Shown here: one piece after another, positions 8,828 through 18,576 of the stretch
How the letters are laid out: each line of letters opens with the position of its first letter
Position numbering within the stretch: position 1 is the stretch's first letter
DNA from: Bacteroidales bacterium
Lineage (GTDB): Bacteria > Bacteroidota > Bacteroidia > Bacteroidales > Tenuifilaceae
Direction: 5' to 3'
Assembly (NCBI GenBank): GCA_028708425.1
Contig: JAQVYY010000012.1
Coordinates: 1-64,000, forward strand
DNA length: 64,000 nucleotides
The notes under the pieces: generated by a model
Databases searched by the model: none
Told to the model about the DNA's origin: nothing
What the model saw: the letters and a program-made list of their open reading frames with translations, nothing else
Program-made: the position numbers and the translations under genes

Positions 8828-9478
8828 ATGGATTGGTTTTTAAAGATACTCACCCTAATTTTCGCTTACATTTTAGGTAATATACCGACCTCTATTTGGG
8901 TTGGAAAAACTTTCTACAAAATAGATATTCGTGACTTTGGTAGCGGGAATGCTGGCGCAACCAACACCTTTAGGGTAATGGGTGCAAAAGCTGGTTTTTT
9001 TGTGTTTTTTGTTGATATGCTAAAGGGTTTTGGGGCTGTAAAGCTGCTGTACCTAACAAATCTCTACATCCCAGAGACTGGGCACTTTATAAATTTTCAG
9101 CTGCTTCTGGGTATGACCGCCATGATTGGGCATATTTTCCCCGTTTTCGCCAATTTTAAGGGAGGCAAAGGGGTTGCCACGCTTGCTGGTGTTGTGCTGG
9201 CCCTGCACCCCATGGCAACGCTTATTACCTTTGGTATTTTCTGCGTTACGCTTTTAATAACCAAGTACGTATCGCTTAGCTCAATGATAGCCGCATTTTC
9301 GTTTCCCTTTTTGCTAATATTTGCTTTCTCGAGCACTACCCCATCGCTTATTATTTTTGCCATGGTAATTGCCGTTCTCTTACTCTTTACACACCAAAAA
9401 AATATTGAGCGCCTGCTAAAGGGTGAAGAGAAGCGGTTTAGGGTGAAAAGAAAATCGGACCACGATAAAGCTGAATAG
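8828..9478 (+). CDS. plsY: Glycerol-3-phosphate acyltransferase PlsY
   Basis: 216 residues, integral membrane enzyme that transfers acyl from acyl-phosphate to glycerol-3-phosphate, the first step of phospholipid synthesis. Family motifs are all present: GNIPTSIWVGK near the N-terminus, the GSGNAGATNTFRVMG phosphate loop (about 39-53), and GHIFPVFANFKGGKGVAT (about 101-118). About five membrane segments are seen. The C-terminus ends in a Lys/Arg-rich tail as usual. The stop codon is at 9476-9478, immediately against an intergenic element copy. Confidence 0.95.
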   Translation: MDWFLKILTLIFAYILGNIPTSIWVGKTFYKIDIRDFGSGNAGATNTFRVMGAKAGFFVFFVDMLKGFGAVKLLYLTNLYIPETGHFINFQLLLGMTAMIGHIFPVFANFKGGKGVATLAGVVLALHPMATLITFGIFCVTLLITKYVSLSSMIAAFSFPFLLIFAFSSTTPSLIIFAMVIAVLLLFTHQKNIERLLKGEEKRFRVKRKSDHDKAE

Positions 9479-9621
9479 TTCCAATTATTCATTCGAATAA
9501 TTGCTTTCTCCGACAACCACTAAGTTTCACAACCAATCTAGTTGCCCAAAATTGGGCTCAACTAGGTCGGGGTAACCCGCATTTGCATCCATCCTTAACA
9601 AATTTGATGAATAATGCGAGA
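9479..9621 (+). repeat. Intergenic three-hairpin element beside the CRISPR array
   Basis: Copy with slightly eroded ends (TTCCAATTATTC... and ...AATGCGAGATA) that fills the space between the plsY stop codon and the leader-distal CRISPR repeat at 9637. Confidence 0.8.
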
Positions 9622-9636
9622 TAGTATGCTCATCGG

Positions 9637-12600
9637 GTTTTATAAGACGTTGAAATTACATCAAACCACAACGAGCGCAGATGGGCTGGGCGTATTCGTG
9701 TTGTTTTATAAGACGTTGAAATTACATCAAACCACAACATCATCCACATCATTGATATTTTTAAATTTGTTTTATAAGACGTTGAAATTACATCAAACCA
9801 CAACGTACACCCGCCTCAAAACAGTTGATGTTTTGTTTTATAAGACGTTGAAATTACATCAAACCACAACGAACGACCTGCATAACGCACAGACAGCCCG
9901 GTTTTATAAGACGTTGAAATTACATCAAACCACAACCGTCAAAAGCAACAAGTTGCACGAGGCACTGTTTTATAAGACGTTGAAATTACATCAAACCACA
10001 ACGGGTGTAATGCTTCTCAATTATTGAGTGCAGTTTTATAAGACGTTGAAATTACATCAAACCACAACTCCCAACATTTGATAGAGCAACATGGTGCAGT
10101 TTTATAAGACGTTGAAATTACATCAAACCACAACGTCTTTCTTTTTAATTATCTCCATGATTAGTTTTATAAGACGTTGAAATTACATCAAACCACAACC
10201 GCTTCTGAATCTGTAATACCTTGCCGCCTGTTTTATAAGACGTTGAAATTACATCAAACCACAACGACTGCTTCGACTGCTTCCGCATCTGCTTTGTTTT
10301 ATAAGACGTTGAAATTACATCAAACCACAACAAGACATTACCAGTTTATTTTAACAGAACTGTTTTATAAGACGTTGAAATTACATCAAACCACAACGGC
10401 ACCCACCTGATGCATTTTAATAACATCGTTTTATAAGACGTTGAAATTACATCAAACCACAACCTGTTCCGTTGCATCTGTAGCATTTTATCGGTTTTAT
10501 AAGACGTTGAAATTACATCAAACCACAACAGGGTCAAGAGGTTGTTACGGATAATGAGGGTTTTATAAGACGTTGAAATTACATCAAACCACAACTACTT
10601 GCTTACACTTTTTTAAAACATTTGAGTTTTATAAGACGTTGAAATTACATCAAACCACAACGAAAAAACTAAATTTAATAACTCTATAAAGTTTTATAAG
10701 ACGTTGAAATTACATCAAACCACAACCTAGTTTATATTGATTCTAAATAAGAAACCGTTTTATAAGACGTTGAAATTACATCAAACCACAACATCCGCTT
10801 TCAGATGGTTTATAGGCAGAAGTTTTATAAGACGTTGAAATTACATCAAACCACAACGGGGGGAGAACTCAGGCTTAGCTCCGTAAGTTTTATAAGACGT
10901 TGAAATTACATCAAACCACAACGAGCTGGTTGAAAGTTCTAAACCGTACAAGGTTTTATAAGACGTTGAAATTACATCAAACCACAACATACTGGCACGG
11001 CTATGATTAGGGAGGGGTGTTTTATAAGACGTTGAAATTACATCAAACCACAACAATTTGTTTGAGAGGAACTTGATTAACGGGTTTTATAAGACGTTGA
11101 AATTACATCAAACCACAACAACTCATTCGTTAACATTTTTGAAAATCAAGTTTTATAAGACGTTGAAATTACATCAAACCACAACCAAACGAGTACCATA
11201 TTCTAAATGCCACATGTTTTATAAGACGTTGAAATTACATCAAACCACAACGAAAAATTGTTTTACATTTATGACGTGAATGTTTTATAAGACGTTGAAA
11301 TTACATCAAACCACAACCGCTGGATAACTTGCTTTGCGGTTCGTGGGGTTTTATAAGACGTTGAAATTACATCAAACCACAACGATAAAATAATTATAAC
11401 CACTCATGCGTGAGTTTTATAAGACGTTGAAATTACATCAAACCACAACGCTCCCATTGTGCATATTGATTTAACAAATGTTTTATAAGACGTTGAAATT
11501 ACATCAAACCACAACTAAGAATTGGTACCACCCATTGAGCCACCAGTTTTATAAGACGTTGAAATTACATCAAACCACAACAGGAAAGCACTATGTCAAG
11601 ATTGAGACAAAGTTTTATAAGACGTTGAAATTACATCAAACCACAACACGTTCATAATTTCTTAAGACAAAGCGAAAGTTTTATAAGACGTTGAAATTAC
11701 ATCAAACCACAACTATTCATGTTTGTAATATTTTGATAGTTAGTTTTATAAGACGTTGAAATTACATCAAACCACAACACTGCTCCAGCCCGTGTTACGT
11801 TTGAAGTGTTTTATAAGACGTTGAAATTACATCAAACCACAACGCTGGCAATATGCGATACAAAGCATTGCAGGTTTTATAAGACGTTGAAATTACATCA
11901 AACCACAACCACACCATATCAATGTCTTTTTTGGGGATGGTTTTATAAGACGTTGAAATTACATCAAACCACAACACTTGCTTACAAAAGGAATTTCTTA
12001 TCCCAGTTTTATAAGACGTTGAAATTACATCAAACCACAACGGTTGTGTTGGCTTCTGCATTGTCGAAAAGTTTTATAAGACGTTGAAATTACATCAAAC
12101 CACAACGCCTACGATGCGCACTAAAACGGGCTGGTCGTTTTATAAGACGTTGAAATTACATCAAACCACAACTGATCGTGTAAGTTTTCATAGTTGTATT
12201 TGTTTTATAAGACGTTGAAATTACATCAAACCACAACAGGGGCAAGAGGTTGTAACGGATAAGGATGGTTTTATAAGACGTTGAAATTACATCAAACCAC
12301 AACAAACCTTAATTTTAAACTAAAAAAAGAGAGGTTTTATAAGACGTTGAAATTACATCAAACCACAACCGCTTGTTCATCCGCTAAAGTAAAGGTCATG
12401 TTTTATAAGACGTTGAAATTACATCAAACCACAACTTGTGAAGGTATGCTTTGACAGCTTTTTTGGTTTTATAAGACGTTGAAATTACATCAAACCACAA
12501 CAGCCTTATAAAAGTTTACATACTCCCTTTAGTTTTATAAGACGTTGAAATTACATCAAACCACAACAGGATACCGAAGGTGTCGAATCAATCGGCCGTT

Positions 12601-15600
12601 TTATAAGACGTTGAAATTACATCAAACCACAACGGCTCAAGGGCAGAATGACCAACGTGGACAGTTTTATAAGACGTTGAAATTACATCAAACCACAACA
12701 ATAATAGCGTATCTTAGCAACGGTTTCATGTTTTATAAGACGTTGAAATTACATCAAACCACAACTCGTTGCCATAGTAGAATACTCCAGTTAGGTTTTA
12801 TAAGACGTTGAAATTACATCAAACCACAACAGGGTATAACACCAGTTGCGAAGCGCAGGAGTTTTATAAGACGTTGAAATTACATCAAACCACAACATTG
12901 CTTTAACGGAACTTGGTTGCTAGCGTGTTTTATAAGACGTTGAAATTACATCAAACCACAACGAGTTTCTACAAAGTTTTTATTTTGCAAGTGTTTTATA
13001 AGACGTTGAAATTACATCAAACCACAACTAGTGTGGGAGCGTTTCAAGAGTTTGGTGGGTTTTATAAGACGTTGAAATTACATCAAACCACAACACGAAA
13101 CCACGTGAACTACCCACCCACGCCGTTTTATAAGACGTTGAAATTACATCAAACCACAACATTATTTAAGAAAACGCAATGAAACTTTAAGTTTTATAAG
13201 ACGTTGAAATTACATCAAACCACAACTACGGCTGTTATTTCGTGGCTATCTCCCCAGTTTTATAAGACGTTGAAATTACATCAAACCACAACATTAAACC
13301 AGTTATTCCATTTAATTGCTTTGTTTTATAAGACGTTGAAATTACATCAAACCACAACATTATTTAAGAAAACGCAATGAAACTTTAGTTTTATAAGACG
13401 TTGAAATTACATCAAACCACAACATGCTGCTTATGGGCAGATTCCAGAAAATAGTTTTATAAGACGTTGAAATTACATCAAACCACAACGAGGCAATGCC
13501 CATCTGAAATGCTGGACACGTTTTATAAGACGTTGAAATTACATCAAACCACAACGCGTGTTTAATATTTTCACTTTTTGTAACAGTTTTATAAGACGTT
13601 GAAATTACATCAAACCACAACAAGCGGAAATTACAGGTATTAGACCTTTGGTTTTATAAGACGTTGAAATTACATCAAACCACAACCGCATCCTTAAACC
13701 CTATGTAGTTTATTTGTTTTATAAGACGTTGAAATTACATCAAACCACAACCGTGCGAGAAGTTGAACGGCATCTTTACCAGTTTTATAAGACGTTGAAA
13801 TTACATCAAACCACAACTGGTAAGCCCATCGAGTTGAGCATTGATGGTTTTATAAGACGTTGAAATTACATCAAACCACAACCAGGGCACAGCAAAGTAG
13901 TTTTACACTAGTGTTTTATAAGACGTTGAAATTACATCAAACCACAACCACGTGTTATTGACTATTTGATTCTCACTAGTTTTATAAGACGTTGAAATTA
14001 CATCAAACCACAACGGTGGTGCTTGTTTCATTAAAATTACGCTGGTTTTATAAGACGTTGAAATTACATCAAACCACAACATTGAACTTTTTCTCATTTC
14101 TTAACCATTAGTTTTATAAGACGTTGAAATTACATCAAACCACAACTATTTGCATTTTAACCATAAAAACCTTAGGGTTTTATAAGACGTTGAAATTACA
14201 TCAAACCACAACCCCGTCCGTACGTTTTTCGGCTATCCTTAGTTTTATAAGACGTTGAAATTACATCAAACCACAACTAAAAACAAGTTTATACGTTCGC
14301 TTCGCTCGTTTTATAAGACGTTGAAATTACATCAAACCACAACAACTCATAGAAGAGAAACGAAACGGCATTAGTTTTATAAGACGTTGAAATTACATCA
14401 AACCACAACCCCTCGGCAATCGAATAGCACCACGTGTAGTTTTATAAGACGTTGAAATTACATCAAACCACAACGGGCAGAGTTAACTCACCGCCCTCGA
14501 AGCAGTTTTATAAGACGTTGAAATTACATCAAACCACAACCCCTCGGCAATCGAATAGCACCACGTGTATGTTTTATAAGACGTTGAAATTACATCAAAC
14601 CACAACACGCTTTACCCGTGCCTGCGATTGTTGATGGTTTTATAAGACGTTGAAATTACATCAAACCACAACAGGCAGACTTAACTCACCGCCCTCGAAA
14701 CAGTTTTATAAGACGTTGAAATTACATCAAACCACAACGTCCGGTATACCGCTAAAATTCAAACGTCAGTTTTATAAGACGTTGAAATTACATCAAACCA
14801 CAACTATTCCTGATGCCTCGGTTACTATGAACATGTTTTATAAGACGTTGAAATTACATCAAACCACAACCAATGGTCATCGAGCCCTTTACGGTTTGTG
14901 CGTTTTATAAGACGTTGAAATTACATCAAACCACAACTAGGTTGGTATTTAAAACCTCTATCTCCTTGTTTTATAAGACGTTGAAATTACATCAAACCAC
15001 AACCGAGCCCGAGCAGGATCAATCAGGTTATTTGTTTTATAAGACGTTGAAATTACATCAAACCACAACGTATTCGACAAAGCAGCCACTATGTTCATTG
15101 TTTTATAAGACGTTGAAATTACATCAAACCACAACGACAAGTATTTCACTTTCGACGAAGACAATGTTTTATAAGACGTTGAAATTACATCAAACCACAA
15201 CGCTTATGACGCTAGAAAAGAAAAAAGTAAGTTTTATAAGACGTTGAAATTACATCAAACCACAACTGTCGTGCGATTATAAACAACTAAATAAAGGTTT
15301 TATAAGACGTTGAAATTACATCAAACCACAACTGCAGTTTTTGGATTAGCTACCGACGGAGGGTTTTATAAGACGTTGAAATTACATCAAACCACAACAT
15401 AGTCGTACAACTCGACAACGCCCAACTTGTTTTATAAGACGTTGAAATTACATCAAACCACAACTCCTTTGTTAGATATTTGAGTAAATAATCGGTTTTA
15501 TAAGACGTTGAAATTACATCAAACCACAACGCTGGATAGCGTAAGCGTTGCCATTACTAGTTTTATAAGACGTTGAAATTACATCAAACCACAACATGAT

Positions 15601-17177
15601 TACTCTTAATAGTTTTGAGCGGAAGTTTTATAAGACGTTGAAATTACATCAAACCACAACCAACGCCACCTCGCACTCCTTCTCGGTGAAGTTTTATAAG
15701 ACGTTGAAATTACATCAAACCACAACCAGGGCTTACTAGCCCAACCCCCAGCCGTTGTTTTATAAGACGTTGAAATTACATCAAACCACAACGACTTCGA
15801 CAAGTTTGTCAAGGGCAACGGAGTTTTATAAGACGTTGAAATTACATCAAACCACAACCTATTGCTCATTCCTATCCCATACGGCGGAGTTTTATAAGAC
15901 GTTGAAATTACATCAAACCACAACTGCAAATGGGCAATTGAATGTCACAGGTTTGTTTTATAAGACGTTGAAATTACATCAAACCACAACAACAGCGTTT
16001 CGTTCTTAAAAACAGCGGGGGTTTTATAAGACGTTGAAATTACATCAAACCACAACCAATGCAAAGGCTCATCATATCGAGATGAAGTTTTATAAGACGT
16101 TGAAATTACATCAAACCACAACTCATTCGTAGTTAAAAAAAACTGGTGGGTAGTTTTATAAGACGTTGAAATTACATCAAACCACAACGGTAATACAACC
16201 GGTTAGTGTAATGGCGATGTTTTATAAGACGTTGAAATTACATCAAACCACAACTGTGCGAAGCCCAAAAAAAAAGCAAGTGCTGTTTTATAAGACGTTG
16301 AAATTACATCAAACCACAACGTAGTACCGGTCAACATAACCGAGTTTGTTGTTTTATAAGACGTTGAAATTACATCAAACCACAACGCTTCATTGATATA
16401 CCCTCTTCTCATATCCGTTTTATAAGACGTTGAAATTACATCAAACCACAACTATTAGATGCAGCAGAGGAACCACCACCAGGTTTTATAAGACGTTGAA
16501 ATTACATCAAACCACAACTTTTGCGTGTTTTTTATTTTGTCCAGGGTGGTTTTATAAGACGTTGAAATTACATCAAACCACAACTGTACAAGGTGAAGCA
16601 TTCTTATACCGTGAGTTTTATAAGACGTTGAAATTACATCAAACCACAACTCTAAAGATGTAAAAACTTGGGGTGCAACAGTTTTATAAGACGTTGAAAT
16701 TACATCAAACCACAACTGGTCTAAAATACCTCTCGTAATACCCGTTGTTTTATAAGACGTTGAAATTACATCAAACCACAACATCTTAGACCCTTTATAT
16801 ATATTACGAGATGTTTTATAAGACGTTGAAATTACATCAAACCACAACAACGAATCCATTGCTTTTTTCATCGAATCAGTTTTATAAGACGTTGAAATTA
16901 CATCAAACCACAACTGACCCCGACTTGTACATTAATAAAAAGGCGTTTTATAAGACGTTGAAATTACATCAAACCACAACTAAGGAGAGGCAAGACCAAA
17001 GCGCAAACGAGTTTTATAAGACGTTGAAATTACATCAAACCACAACTGATACAAGTGCCTTTATTGAAGCGAAAAGTTTTATAAGACGTTGAAATTACAT
17101 CAAACCACAACGTTACCCCGAAATCAAGGTATTTGCCAAAAGTTTTATAAGACGTTGAAATTACATCAAACCACAAC
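9637..17177 (-). CRISPR. Type II-C CRISPR array, 115 repeats and 114 spacers
   Basis: The 36-bp repeat begins GTTTTATAAGACGTTG and ends CATCAAACCACAAC on the plus strand. Walking through every unit by hand gives 115 repeat starts from 9637 to 17142 and 114 spacers: 93 of 30 nt, 20 of 29 nt and one of 31 nt (14871-14901). I saw no repeat variant, even at the far end. The crRNA sense is the minus strand (repeat 5' end GTTGTGGTTTGATG), because a tracrRNA with a matching anti-repeat is found upstream of cas9 and a promoter-like leader lies at the right end. Newest spacers should therefore be at the right. Two spacers are exact duplicates and two more pairs are near-duplicates (see findings). Short frames repeating FYKTLKLHQTTT or LWFDVISTSYKT are repeat translations, not genes. 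Confidence 0.99.
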
Positions 17178-17337
17178 CAGGGTTTTTAAAAGCCTTACCT
17201 GGCGCAGGTATTACGCTAAAACATCTTGTTTTTTTAATACCTTTAGTCCACAGGAAGTGATTTTAATGCGCAAAATTTCAATTCTAACACACAAATAGAG
17301 TAAAAATTTTCAACATTTCAAAGAACGGGCTTGCTTG
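17178..17337 (-). promoter_or_regulatory. CRISPR leader between cas2 and the array
   Basis: 160 AT-rich bases without a gene. On the minus strand a -33 TTTG (17319-17322) is followed after exactly 19 nt by TCTATTTG (17292-17299), one mismatch from TAnnTTTG. Transcription would start near 17285 and run about 108 nt of leader into the repeat at 17177. This places the leader end and fixes array polarity. Confidence 0.65.
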
Positions 17338-17676
17338 CTAAAAAATTTCGAGCTGCCGTGGCCCCTCGGGTAGGGGTTTCTCCTTAACACCCCAAAAGTT
17401 TACAATATCGCCATACTGCTTATCGGTTATGCGCAAAATACTTACCTTACCCTTTGGGGGTACGCGTAACCTTACCCGCTTTATATGCACATCGCTACTC
17501 TCGCGGCTGGCGCAGTGCCTAACGTAAACCGAGTACTGCATCATGGTAAATCCATCCTTAATTAAATCCTTTCGAAACCTAGCCGCATCTTTTCGCTCCT
17601 TTTTAGTGTTTGTTGGTAAATCGAAAAAAACAAAAAGCCACATAATACGGTATGCATTTAAACGGTTATGTTCCAT
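17338..17676 (-). CDS. cas2: CRISPR-associated endonuclease Cas2
   Basis: 112 residues. Cas2 forms the dimer at the centre of the Cas1-Cas2 integrase that inserts new spacers at the leader end. The first beta strand ends in the conserved Asp (WLFVFFDLPT, Asp19), followed by the usual helix (RFRKDLIKDGFTMMQYSVYVR) and the strand KVSILRITDKQYGDI. The length is normal for type II Cas2. It is the last gene of the operon, 3 bases after the cas1 stop, and its stop codon is about 160 bp from the leader-proximal repeat. Confidence 0.97.
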   Translation of the reverse strand: MEHNRLNAYRIMWLFVFFDLPTNTKKERKDAARFRKDLIKDGFTMMQYSVYVRHCASRESSDVHIKRVRLRVPPKGKVSILRITDKQYGDIVNFWGVKEKPLPEGPRQLEIF

Positions 17677-17679
17677 AGC

Positions 17680-18570
17680 CTAAATAACTAACGGAAACTC
17701 AATCTGTTTTTTTGTTCCAGCAAAGCATGCTACTAGCGATGCCGTTGTGTGCGTTATGGCAATAGCTAACGGTCGGGTTTGTTTCTTCATGCCCACATCG
17801 GATGAAAGAACTTGAAGAATCTCGGCCTTAATCTCCTTTTCAACAATCAATAAATCGGGGTACTTTTGGTAGATACTATAAACGCATAAATCAACAAAGG
17901 GTCTGTAGGGCTCCATAATATCATCGGCCAAACAGAATGCATTATAACGGTTGCTATGAAAAATGCCGAAGGATGGCAGTAAACCCGAACCGGTTAGGGC
18001 GCGAGCCACCGCGGCACGCAAAACAACATAGCCATAATTTAAGGGCGCATTGGGCCAATCGCCGTAACGGTCGCGAATAAAATTTTCGCCAAAAAGTTTT
18101 TTCCAGTATAATCGCGCCGCCATACCCTCACGATTATCGGTATCGCCACTTTTCACCTGTTTTGCCAAGTAGGGTAACGGGTTAGAGTCAATACCCAGCT
18201 TATGCAGCAGCTTTGCCTGATTCCCTATTTTAGCCACAACGGTTTGTTTCCACAGGTTCTTTTTTAGCGGTTCCGATGCGGCAACCTGCTGCCTATACAC
18301 CTCGGTTTGCTGGTGGTTGCCCTCCATATTTAGTAGCATAGACTGCGGGTGGTGCTTTGCATTGCAGAATATAACCGCCACGTTGCTATCCATTAGCTCG
18401 GTAATTAGGGGCATACTTAGCGTAATTTGCATGCTCTCTATTACCATAAAGCCAATATCCTCGATGGGAACGGTTTTTGGCGGGTTTTCGCCCTTTACCT
18501 CAACCACCAGCTGCCTATCCTTAACCGACAGGTAGCTGGGATTGGTAAAATATAGCGTTCGTTTTAGCAT
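17680..18570 (-). CDS. cas1: CRISPR-associated endonuclease Cas1 (type II)
   Basis: 296 residues, the catalytic integrase of spacer acquisition. An N-terminal beta domain (1-90) holds the typical PIEDIGFMVIES motif, and the helical catalytic domain has the metal ligands Glu148 (DNREGMAARLYW), His205 (GIFHSNRYNAF) and Glu220 (DDIMEPYRP), at nearly the same positions as in Streptococcus pyogenes Cas1. All key residues are intact, so adaptation should work. The start is 6 bases after the cas9 stop, so translation is probably coupled. Confidence 0.97.
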   Translation of the reverse strand: MLKRTLYFTNPSYLSVKDRQLVVEVKGENPPKTVPIEDIGFMVIESMQITLSMPLITELMDSNVAVIFCNAKHHPQSMLLNMEGNHQQTEVYRQQVAASEPLKKNLWKQTVVAKIGNQAKLLHKLGIDSNPLPYLAKQVKSGDTDNREGMAARLYWKKLFGENFIRDRYGDWPNAPLNYGYVVLRAAVARALTGSGLLPSFGIFHSNRYNAFCLADDIMEPYRPFVDLCVYSIYQKYPDLLIVEKEIKAEILQVLSSDVGMKKQTRPLAIAITHTTASLVACFAGTKKQIEFPLVI

Positions 18571-18576
18571 TGCAAC

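Noticed and set aside
9637-17177. Plus-strand transcription of the array
   Set aside because: The anti-repeat pairs only with the minus-strand crRNA, and the promoter-like leader is at the right end.
9637-17177. Self-targeting spacers against this window
   Set aside because: None was noticed, but an exhaustive comparison cannot be done by eye, so no claim is made.
9614-17298. Many short open frames with repeated FYKTLKLHQTTT or LWFDVISTSYKT
   Set aside because: They are translations of the CRISPR repeat (66-bp period is divisible by three) and not proteins.
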